This document shows, one piece after another, positions 1 through 7,200 of a stretch of 7,619 nt of DNA. Numbering within the stretch: position 1 is the first letter of the stretch; every line of letters begins with the position of its first letter. The stretch is from Bacteroidia bacterium (GTDB lineage Bacteria; Bacteroidota; Bacteroidia; Bacteroidales; Azobacteroidaceae). A program made the position numbers and the translations under genes. The notes beneath the pieces were generated by a model, which had not been told where the DNA came from, did not search any database, and saw only the letters and a program-made list of their open reading frames with translations. The stretch covers positions 1 to 7,619 of the forward strand of contig BNTW01000108.1 of NCBI GenBank assembly GCA_025996895.1. Reading direction: 5' to 3'.

Positions 1-273
1 CGTCGAGGCATGAATAAAAAACTCAGTGGAGACATTTTTATTGAACTGCAACCCGGCTGGGTGATTGTCCAGGACAACAATCCGCTGAAAAAAGCACCGG
101 TGCGCAACAATGCCATCCTTTCACCGTTAATGATTTGGGGAGAAGGTATTGCCAAAGCGCGTATCGACCGAAAAATTAAAGCAACCGAAATCGCACCGAC
201 GCTGGCGTATATTATGCGTATCCGCCCGCCCAACGGCTGTAAAGAAACTGCTCTGCCTGAAGTGGTCAGGTAG
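1..273 (+). CDS. Alkaline phosphatase / type I phosphodiesterase family protein, C-terminal fragment
   Basis: The frame is open from the first base of the window and stops at TAG 271-273, so about 90 C-terminal residues are visible. The ATG at nt 10 is probably internal rather than the true start. The segment SGDIFIELQPGW, then PLMIWGEGI, then IAPTLAYIMRIRPPNGC, matches by recognition the end of the PafA-like alkaline phosphatase / nucleotide pyrophosphatase superfamily found in Bacteroidota. Those are usually exported, metal-dependent phosphomonoesterases or diesterases of about 500-550 residues. The IAPT...IR.PN stretch is the conserved last helix region. The catalytic nucleophile and most metal ligands would lie upstream, outside the window. 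Oddity: just before the PLMIWG strand, where active members usually carry a metal-ligand His (DxHxP-like), this protein reads AILSP (nt 112-126), so it may belong to a divergent subfamily. Substrate and activity cannot be judged from this fragment. Confidence 0.75.
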   Translation, partial: RRGMNKKLSGDIFIELQPGWVIVQDNNPLKKAPVRNNAILSPLMIWGEGIAKARIDRKIKATEIAPTLAYIMRIRPPNGCKETALPEVVR

Positions 274-278
274 GTTTT

Positions 279-403
279 GGGTGCACGGTGCAAGGTACGC
301 GGTGCAAGACAAGACAAAACAAGAAATAAAAAATGATAAATAGAGAGTAAATAGACAAAAATTATTAATTCCGCATCGTGCACCATTCCGGGCACCGTGC
401 ACC
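279..403. repeat. Inverted repeat flanking the secA leader (GGTGCACGGTGC arms)
   Basis: The left arm GGTGCACGGTGC (280-291) is exactly reverse-complementary to GCACCGTGCACC (392-403), 12 of 12 bases. A second, weaker pair extends each arm inward: GCGGTGCAAGAC (299-310) against GCATCGTGCACC (373-384). Each arm therefore holds copies of a GGTGCA-like core. The arms enclose an AT-rich core of about 62 bp (311-372) that should hold the secA promoter, although I see no clear Bacteroidota TTTG / TAnnTTTG pair in it. The loop is long for a terminator and no T-run follows. It is probably an intergenic repeat element; a role in folding of the secA leader is only inferred. Confidence 0.6.
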
Positions 404-418
404 AACAAAAAAGCGATT

Positions 419-3400
419 ATGAGTTTTAATGATATATTATCCAGATTGTTCGGGAACAAATCCCAACGCGACTTAAAAGAAATTAATCCGTATGTACAAA
501 AGATATTGGCCGTATATCCGGAAATTGAAAAATTATCGAACGACGAACTGCGCGCAAGAAGCAGTCAATTAATGGACTACGTGCAGGAAAAAGTAGCTGA
601 ACAAAAAGCGAAAATCGATGAACTGAAAGCGACCATTGAAAACTTGGAGTTGGAAGACCGCGAAAAAGTTTGGAACGAAGTCGATAAAATCGAAAAGGAA
701 ATTCTTGAACAGCACGAAAAAACGCTCGAAGAAATCTTGCCCGAAGTCTTTTCGATTGTGAAAGACACGGCACGCCGGTTTACCGAAAATGAACAAACAA
801 TAGTTACCGCAACCGATTTTGACCGGCAATTAGCTGTAACACACGACTTTGTAAGTATCGAAGGCGACAAAGCGGTTTATCTCAACCATTGGAAAGCCGG
901 CGGAACAGAAATTGCGTGGGACATGATACATTACAATGTACAACTCTTCGGCGGGGTAGTTTTGAACAAGGGAAAAGTCGCGGAAATGGCGACCGGTGAA
1001 GGGAAAACGCTCGTAGCAACGCTTCCTGTTTTCCTCAATGCCATGACACACAACGGGGTGCATGTGGTGACGGTCAATGATTATCTGTCGAAACGTGACT
1101 CCGAATGGATGGGCCCGTTATATATGTTTCACGGACTTTCGGTCGATTGTATCGACAAGCACCGTCCCAACTCGGAAGAACGCCGGAAGGCTTACGAGGC
1201 GGACATCACCTTCGGAACAAACAATGAATTTGGGTTTGATTATCTGCGTGATAACATGGCGATTAGCCCGGTCGATTTGGTACAGCGCAAACACAATTAC
1301 GCGATTGTGGATGAGGTCGATTCCGTATTGATTGACGACGCGCGAACGCCGTTGATTATTTCCGGCCCCGTGCCCAAAGGCGAAGACCAATTATACGAAG
1401 AATATTGTGCGCGGGTCGAAAATCTGGTGAATATTCAGAAAAAATTAACGAATAACCTGCTGGCCGAAGCGCGGAAACTGCTGGCCACCGAAGACGCAAA
1501 ACAGCAGGAAGAAGGCTTGAAACTGCTGTTCCGTTCATACAAAGGGATGCCCAAAAACAAAGCGTTGATCAAGTTTTTGAGCGAGCCGGGCATGAGAGCC
1601 GCCCTGTTGAAAACCGAAGAGTTTTACATGCAGCAGCAAAACCGCGAAATGCACATCATCACCGACGATTTGTATTTCGTCATTGACGAGCAAAATCATT
1701 CTATCGAACTGACCGACAAAGGAATAGACGTATTGACCGGAAACTCGGACGACCCCGAATTTTTTGTGTTGCCCGACATCGGTATTAAAATAGCGGAAAT
1801 CGAACACGAAGCGATTTCGGATGCCGAAAAACAGGCAAAAAAAGACGAGTTAATGCAAAATTATGCCGTCAAATCCGAGCGGGTGCATACCGTCAATCAG
1901 TTGCTGAAAGCTTACTGCTTGTTTGAAAAAGACGACGAATACGTTGTGTTAGATAATAAGGTGAAGATTGTCGATGAACAAACCGGTCGTATCATGGAAG
2001 GCCGGCGGTATTCCGACGGGTTGCATCAAGCGATCGAAGCTAAGGAACGCGTAACAGTAGAAGCTGCTACACAGACATTTGCGACGATTACGCTGCAAAA
2101 TTATTTTCGTATGTATCACAAACTCGCCGGTATGACCGGTACGGCCGAAACGGAAGCAGGCGAATTGTGGGACATCTACAAATTGGACGTGGTCGTTATT
2201 CCGACCAATCGCTCCATCGCCCGAAACGATGTAAATGACAAGATTTTCCGCACGGCACGCGAAAAATACAATGCAGTCATCGACGAAATCACTACTTTGC
2301 GCGACGCCGGACGGCCGGTGCTGGTGGGTACGACTTCGGTAGAAATTTCCGAGTTGTTGAGCCGTATGCTGAATATGCGCAAAATTCCGCACCAGGTATT
2401 GAACGCTAAACTGCACCAAAAAGAAGCCGAAATCGTGGCACAAGCCGGACAAACCGGTACGGTTACGATTGCCACCAACATGGCAGGTCGTGGTACGGAC
2501 ATCAAACTCGCACCTGCGGTGCGTGATGCCGGCGGTTTGGCAATTGTCGGCACTGAACGACACGATTCGCGACGGGTGGATAGACAGTTGCGCGGTCGCG
2601 CCGGACGGCAGGGCGACCCGGGATCATCGGTGTTCTTCGTTTCGATGGAAGACGATTTAATGCGCCTGAACGGATCCGACCGCATTGCCGGCATTCTGAA
2701 AAACCAGTTGGCCGAAGGCGAAGTAATGGAACACGGCATGCTCACCAAATTGGTGGAACGTGCCCAGAAGAAGGTGGAAGAAAACCATTTCGGTGTCCGC
2801 AAACGCCTGCTGGAATACGACGACGTAATGAATTCGCAACGCGAAGTGATTTATACGCGCCGCCGCCATGCCCTTATCGGCGAACGTATCGGATTGGACG
2901 TATTAAATATGATTTACGACACATCAAACGCAATTGCCGAAGAATTTTCGGAATCGAACGATTACGAAGGCCTAAAAGCCGAATTATACAAAACACTGGC
3001 CATCGAAACGCCCGTAAGTGAAGACGAATTTCGCAACCTGAAGCAATCTGCCCTGACCGACAAGATTTTCGACACGGCGATCGATAGCTTCAAACGGCGC
3101 ATGGACAAAATGACAGAGGTAGCGCAACCCAACATCAAACGCGCTTATAAAGATTTCGGTACGCGATTTGAAAACATTGTTGTTCCGATTACAGACGGGA
3201 AAAAAGTGTATAATATCAGTTGCAACCTGAAAACAGCTTACGAAAGCGAATCGAAAGAAGTGGTGAAAAATTTTGAAAAAGGCATTTTGCTTCACTTTAT
3301 CGACGACGGCTGGAAAGAGCATTTGCGTGAAATGGACGAACTGCGCCAATCGGTGCAGAACGCCAGCTACGAGAACAAAGACCCCTTGCTTATCTACAAG

Positions 3401-3727
3401 CTCGAATCGTTCGATCTGTTCAAGCGCATGGTGGATAACATGAACCGCAAAGCCGTTTCGGTGCTGATGCGCGGACAAATCCACGTACGCGAGCAAGAAA
3501 ATATCCGCGAAGCTGCACCGGAAAAGAAAACGGACTACAGCCGCTACAAAACGCAAAAAGACGAATTGGCTGAAAATCGCCGCGTACAGGGCGAAGTTGC
3601 CGGGCGCGATACACGCGAACAGCAACGTCGCGAGCCGGTGAGAGTAGAAAAAACCGCCGGCCGGAACGACCCTTGCCCTTGCGGAAGCGGTAAAAAATAC
3701 AAAAACTGCTGCGGACGCGAAGCTTAA
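419..3727 (+). CDS. secA: Protein translocase subunit SecA (preprotein translocase ATPase)
   Basis: SecA is the cytoplasmic and peripheral-membrane ATPase that pushes unfolded preproteins through SecYEG. This copy is complete at 1102 residues. Visible landmarks are Walker A ATGEGKT (191-197), [15 protein letters not shown] (265-279), Walker B DEVDS (298-302), the PPXD crosslinking domain to about residue 540, GMTGTAETE (571-579), the NBD2 motif NMAGRGTDI (687-695), and the [11 protein letters not shown] arginine-finger region (723-733). These are followed by the helical scaffold and wing region, and a charged linker that ends in the zinc/SecB-binding motif C1086-x-C1088-x8-C1097-C1098. E. coli SecA is 901 residues. 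The extra length lies mainly in a charged, coiled-coil-like insert at about 60-110 and an insert after ISGP at about 320-430, both known in Bacteroidota SecA. The ATG at 419 gives the expected N-terminus [15 protein letters not shown]. No Shine-Dalgarno precedes it, only A-rich sequence. No frameshift or missing key residue was seen. Confidence 0.98.
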   Translation: MSFNDILSRLFGNKSQRDLKEINPYVQKILAVYPEIEKLSNDELRARSSQLMDYVQEKVAEQKAKIDELKATIENLELEDREKVWNEVDKIEKEILEQHEKTLEEILPEVFSIVKDTARRFTENEQTIVTATDFDRQLAVTHDFVSIEGDKAVYLNHWKAGGTEIAWDMIHYNVQLFGGVVLNKGKVAEMATGEGKTLVATLPVFLNAMTHNGVHVVTVNDYLSKRDSEWMGPLYMFHGLSVDCIDKHRPNSEERRKAYEADITFGTNNEFGFDYLRDNMAISPVDLVQRKHNYAIVDEVDSVLIDDARTPLIISGPVPKGEDQLYEEYCARVENLVNIQKKLTNNLLAEARKLLATEDAKQQEEGLKLLFRSYKGMPKNKALIKFLSEPGMRAALLKTEEFYMQQQNREMHIITDDLYFVIDEQNHSIELTDKGIDVLTGNSDDPEFFVLPDIGIKIAEIEHEAISDAEKQAKKDELMQNYAVKSERVHTVNQLLKAYCLFEKDDEYVVLDNKVKIVDEQTGRIMEGRRYSDGLHQAIEAKERVTVEAATQTFATITLQNYFRMYHKLAGMTGTAETEAGELWDIYKLDVVVIPTNRSIARNDVNDKIFRTAREKYNAVIDEITTLRDAGRPVLVGTTSVEISELLSRMLNMRKIPHQVLNAKLHQKEAEIVAQAGQTGTVTIATNMAGRGTDIKLAPAVRDAGGLAIVGTERHDSRRVDRQLRGRAGRQGDPGSSVFFVSMEDDLMRLNGSDRIAGILKNQLAEGEVMEHGMLTKLVERAQKKVEENHFGVRKRLLEYDDVMNSQREVIYTRRRHALIGERIGLDVLNMIYDTSNAIAEEFSESNDYEGLKAELYKTLAIETPVSEDEFRNLKQSALTDKIFDTAIDSFKRRMDKMTEVAQPNIKRAYKDFGTRFENIVVPITDGKKVYNISCNLKTAYESESKEVVKNFEKGILLHFIDDGWKEHLREMDELRQSVQNASYENKDPLLIYKLESFDLFKRMVDNMNRKAVSVLMRGQIHVREQENIREAAPEKKTDYSRYKTQKDELAENRRVQGEVAGRDTREQQRREPVRVEKTAGRNDPCPCGSGKKYKNCCGREA

Positions 3728-3744
3728 ATCAAATTTTATTCAAA

Positions 3745-3782
3745 GAGAGAGGATTGGCACGTTCTTTGCTATATCCTCTCTC
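3745..3782. terminator. 10-bp perfect inverted repeat after secA, possible terminator stem
   Basis: GAGAGAGGAT (3745-3754) pairs exactly with ATCCTCTCTC (3773-3782) around an 18-nt loop, starting 17 bp after the secA stop codon. The position suits a transcription terminator, but no T-run follows the right arm (the sequence continues CGTAACAATT) and the loop is large. A Rho-independent terminator is therefore not assured. The alternative is a regulatory operator or repeat framing the sigma-54-like site in the loop. Confidence 0.4.
3754..3770 (+). promoter_or_regulatory. Candidate sigma-54 (RpoN) promoter
   Basis: The 17-mer TTGGCACGTTCTTTGCT matches the established sigma-54 consensus YTGGCACG-N4-TTGCW. 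The -24 element GG is at 3756-3757 and the -12 element GC at 3768-3769, exactly 12 bp apart as required. This predicts a transcript start near 3781, at the end of the right arm of the surrounding inverted repeat. The next supported gene starts at 4214, which would give a leader of about 430 nt. No activator binding site was identified. A chance match is possible in a single window, and the presence of rpoN in this genome cannot be seen here. Confidence 0.5.
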
Positions 3783-4002
3783 CGTAACAATTGGTGATGC
3801 GAACAATTCTTAAAAATACTGTGATTTATGTTGTAAAACATGTAGAAATATTTGTTTTATTTACTAAAAATTTGTTACACACACACATTACTCACCCGGC
3901 GGTTTAACATAAATTCACACGCCACACGGCCTGTAACGCGTCTTTTTTCTCACGCGCGTAATATACAAAATTTATTTTTAATACGCAATATTTCCGGCCT
4001 TC

Positions 4003-4070
4003 GTCATTGCGGAGGCGGCAATTGTTCTGTCATTGCGGGTCGTTTTGTCATTGTTGGCTTGACCCGCAAT
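4003..4070. repeat. Dispersed intergenic repeat with GTCATTGCGGG copies and a 10-bp hairpin
   Basis: The string GTCATTG occurs three times (4003, 4029, 4047), the first two followed by CGG. ATTGCGGGTC (4032-4041) pairs exactly with GACCCGCAAT (4061-4070) across a 19-nt loop. Read through, it gives the FVIVGLTRNL peptide typical of spurious proteins called over such repeats. It resembles the widespread CGTCATTGCGAGG-type intergenic repeat, here partly degenerate. It looks like a dispersed repeat, not a gene; function is unknown. Confidence 0.6.
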
Positions 4071-4080
4071 CTCCTGTTTC

Positions 4081-4165
4081 CCCCCAACCCCCTAAAGGGG
4101 GAGCAAAGCCCTTTCAAAATTGTGCGCTGCCACTCCCTCCCCTTCAGGGGAGGGTTGGGGTGGGG
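4081..4165. repeat. Bacteroidota C/G-palindrome repeat (CCCCAACCC ... GGGTTGGGG)
   Basis: The outer arms CCCCAACCC (4082-4090) and GGGTTGGGG (4152-4160) are exact reverse complements. Each half also forms its own hairpin: CCCCC-TAAA-GGGGG (4088-4101) and CCCTCCCC-TTCA-GGGGAGGG (4135-4154, 8-bp stem, 4-nt loop). The pattern matches a C/G-rich repeat I recognise from intergenic regions of many Bacteroidota. The right edge is followed by TTTTC (4166-4170), so the transcript could fold into strong hairpins ahead of the downstream gene. Any termination or RNA-stability role is inferred. Confidence 0.7.
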
Positions 4166-4172
4166 TTTTCTC

Positions 4173-4207
4173 AACTCATAATTTATAACTCATAACTCAT
4201 AACTCAA
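4173..4207 (+). repeat. Five in-phase 7-bp repeats (AACTCAT) before the start codon
   Basis: The stretch divides into five consecutive 7-mers: AACTCAT, AATTTAT, AACTCAT, AACTCAT, AACTCAA. Three are identical, one differs by two bases and the last by one. The array ends 6 bp before the ATG at 4214, so it occupies the untranslated leader next to the ribosome-binding position. Copy number could change by slippage and alter spacing or leader structure. That consequence is inferred; similar AATTCAT/AACTCAT strings are common between Bacteroidota genes. Confidence 0.75.
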
Positions 4208-4213
4208 ATAAAC

Positions 4214-4279
4214 ATGCGAACAACAAGATTTTTACTTTTAGTTCTTTTTCTCGCCTCGTTCGGACTGCGGATGATGGCG
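4214..4279 (+). other. Signal peptide of the modular protein
   Basis: Residues 1-22 show a short basic n-region (MRTTR), a hydrophobic core (FLLLVLFLASFGL), and a likely signal peptidase I site ending MMA before TDFYW. There is no lipobox cysteine, so it is not a lipoprotein. The first module begins only two residues later. Confidence 0.85.
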
Positions 4280-7200
4280 ACAGATTTCTATTGGGTCGGC
4301 GGTTCCGGCGACTGGTCGGATGTTAATCACTGGTCCAACACCACTGGTGGGAGTACGCACCCGACGGGTGTCCCGACTTCGGCCGACGATGTGTATTTCG
4401 ATGCCGCTTCCGGCACATCCGGATTTGTGGTTACGATTAAGAATCCGGCTTACTGCCACGATTTGAACTTTAGCTCAGATGCCCAAATCACGGCACTGAC
4501 CATGAATGTGGATAATGCCCCCCAACTATTAACCATTAGCGGCTCGCTGGCGATAAACAACACGATGTCGTTCGAACGAACAAATTTCACGACTCCTACC
4601 GGAATACTTTTCCAGAGCAATACCTCCGGAAATACCATCCATTCGGGAGGAAACAGTTTTAACCGCCTGAATTTTACTTTCAGCGGTAGCGGCGAATGGA
4701 CAATTGACGGTCATTTAACATTAGATAGCCAAGGAACAGGTCAGCATTTCCACAGAGTGAGTCAATTCATCATTACAAACGGCGCAACGGTGACACTTCC
4801 GCCGGGGACACAATTAAATATTTCCTCAGAACTCAATATCGATGCTGCCAGCCGGCTGGTTTTTGCCAACGCAGGAATCACCTGCCACAACTTTATCAAT
4901 GCCAATGATATAGCGGCTGCCGATTCGGACGGTTCTACCGTTACAGTCAATAAAAATCCAGACAACAGCATCTCTAGTGTTACTTCCGCCCGATTAACAA
5001 CGACCCCCAACAGTTATTTTGATCACGTCATTGTGGAATACGTTGAAAATGTACCACAGAAATCGGTTACTTATGGACATTTCAAGACCCTGCAGATTTT
5101 CGCCGACGCGGTTACAATCAATCAGGTCGTTACCGACGAATTATTGATTACTCCGGTTGCTTCGGGCAGATATACATTCGAGGGAACTACTTCTATCGTT
5201 AATAATACCCTGACTGTTCAATCGCAGCAATGCGGAAACACCATTTTGTTGAATGGAATTAATGCTGCAACCACTTCCGTAGATATGGGAAGCACGCCGA
5301 CGGTAAGCATGAACAATGTAGTAGCTACCAATTTCAAAATCACTGAAAACGGCGGGGCTGCCAATTATACTGTGGTTGGAACAGACAATGGCGGCAACAC
5401 CGGATTAACTTTTAATGCGATGGATTCGCAACGCTTTTATTGGATAGGCGGGACAGGCCGCTGGGACGAGCCGGCGCACTGGTCTTACACTTCGGGCGGA
5501 GTACCCACACCCAACAACTGCCTGCCGGCTCTCACCAACACCGTCGTTTTCGATGAAAATTCAGGTTTGGGCAGCGGAACAACTGTAACCGTACCGGCTT
5601 TTTCGTTTTGCGATAGCCTGATAGTCCGGGATGCCGAAACCGATGCAACGAATTTTAACCTTTTGCGATGTACAGACCATGGAAACTCGAACACTAAAGG
5701 CGCGGGCTTGTTTATCGGCGGCTCTTTACTGTTGCAATCCAGTATAACAATGACAGGAACTGTTAGAGAATCGGCTTCATTTATACAATTTGTGAGCAAT
5801 CGCTCGGCAACACCCGAAACTATTCTAACCAACGGGACAGTGATAACTGCTGTTATGTGGTTTGAAGGCAATGGGGCATGGCAGTTAGCCGACAACTTAT
5901 CGGTGGATGCCAACACAGATAACAATTATTATATCCGTTTGGTAAAGGGCAATTTAAGCACCAATGGAAAGACCGTATCGACTATTGGTTTTCGGAGTGA
6001 TGGAGCTGCAACAAGAGTACTGGATATCTCCAATTCAATTATACAAATGAATGGTTTTAGAGTCTATTATACCGCTGTTGGTTGGGTAGCAAACGGTAAT
6101 AATTTGACTGTAACAGCAGACAATTCCATTATACGAGTGACAGGTTCCACTGTAACCTCAGGACTAAGATATTTTGCAGGCCGGATAACCGATAACTACC
6201 ATATCTTCGAAACTGTGTCGGGCTTGCCGGGTTTATTCCAGTATGGTATTTTCAAGTCGGTACGAATTAGCTCAGCAGGTATAACTTTCGACAACACATT
6301 CACTACTGACAGTCTGTTTTTGCTGAAGGACGGAACATATACCCTTAATGCCAATATAACCGTAAATAAACACCTGCAAACCGGCGGCGATGGCGGGACG
6401 TGTGGCGGATTGATAGAGATTACATCTAATTCCGAAACTGCTAACCGGACTTTTAATGTCGGCGACGCAGAAGTGAATGTATCGAATGTCCTGATTACGC
6501 GGGTCAATATAGCCGGAAACAATACGCCTTACGATGCCGACGAAAGTTCCGACGGCGACAATCCTGCACACCCGAGTACCGGTTGGAATTTCACGATGTC
6601 GGGTGGTAGTACAGCTACAACCTGGTACTGGATTGGCGGCACGGGCAATTGGGGTGATCCCACGCATTGGGCTACTACTTCCGGTGCATCGTTTCCTTCA
6701 AGCAATACCACCTGCCTGCCTTCACCATTGGATAACGTGATTTTCGACGCCAATTCCGGATTATCGGATAGTAAAACCGTTACCGTTGATATCGGCGCAG
6801 CCTGCAACAATATGACATGGACAGGTGACGCCGTCGACAAGCCGAATTTTACTTTGCAGGGAGATGTCAATATTTTCGGCTCGCTGATTTTGCAGAAAGG
6901 CATGAATATCTCTTCCTCCGGGCTGGGATCGATAGGGTTTATCTTCCGGGGAACAAGGGCCGACAATACAATTACAACCAACGGTGTTACATTGAATCGT
7001 CCGGTTACATTTAATTCTACCGGCGGATGGAGATTCTTGGACTATATTACATTTGTATCCTTTAATTTGCAACAGGGTCATTTGGATTTCAACGGACAAA
7101 CGGTAACCGCCAATCAGATAAGAATTATTTCAACAGCTACTAATGCCAACTCTTCTTTGAATGTGGCTAATAGCAACATAACCATAAAAGCGTTATTTGA

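Larger units (their letters stand above)
3728..4213. other. 486-bp noncoding region between secA and the modular protein gene
   Basis: No convincing gene lies here. In order it holds an inverted repeat with a sigma-54-like site in its loop (3745-3782), an AT-rich stretch with a short (AC)5 run at 3877-3887, two palindromic repeat blocks (about 4003-4070 and 4081-4165), and a heptamer array (4173-4207). Open frames of 36 codons (3797-3907) and 109 codons (3852-4181) exist. The longer one runs across the repeat blocks and reads out their typical spurious peptides (GLTRNL, PPNPLKG, FRGGLGWG), so it is not taken as a gene. The shorter one has no ribosome-binding signal or recognisable domain. No tRNA or riboswitch fold was recognised. 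The region probably ends the secA transcript and carries the leader of the next gene. Confidence 0.7.

Noticed and set aside
127..459. 110-codon minus-strand ORF over the first intergenic region
   Set aside because: It spans the end of the phosphatase gene, the inverted repeat and the secA start. Its sequence has no recognisable domain.
599..750. Charged insert in SecA considered as a fusion or insertion unique to this strain
   Set aside because: Similar inserts near residues 60-110 and 320-430 are normal for SecA of Bacteroidota, so this is a lineage feature and not a novelty.
1949..2802. Long minus-strand ORFs (204 and 208 codons) inside secA
   Set aside because: They lie wholly antisense to strongly conserved secA coding sequence, and their products look like no protein family; they are frame shadows.
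3877..3887. (AC)5 dinucleotide run as a phase-variation tract
   Set aside because: Only five units, outside any supported coding frame, and more than 300 bp from the next start codon.
3852..4181. 109-codon + strand ORF upstream of the big gene
   Set aside because: Most of it translates two noncoding palindromic repeats (GLTRNL, PPNPLKG and FRGGLGWG peptides are read-through of those repeats), and no domain or ribosome signal is present.
6196..7099. Minus-strand ORFs of 108-150 codons at the right end
   Set aside because: They overlap the continuous modular-protein frame, which has a signal peptide and repeated modules. The minus-strand products have no such support.
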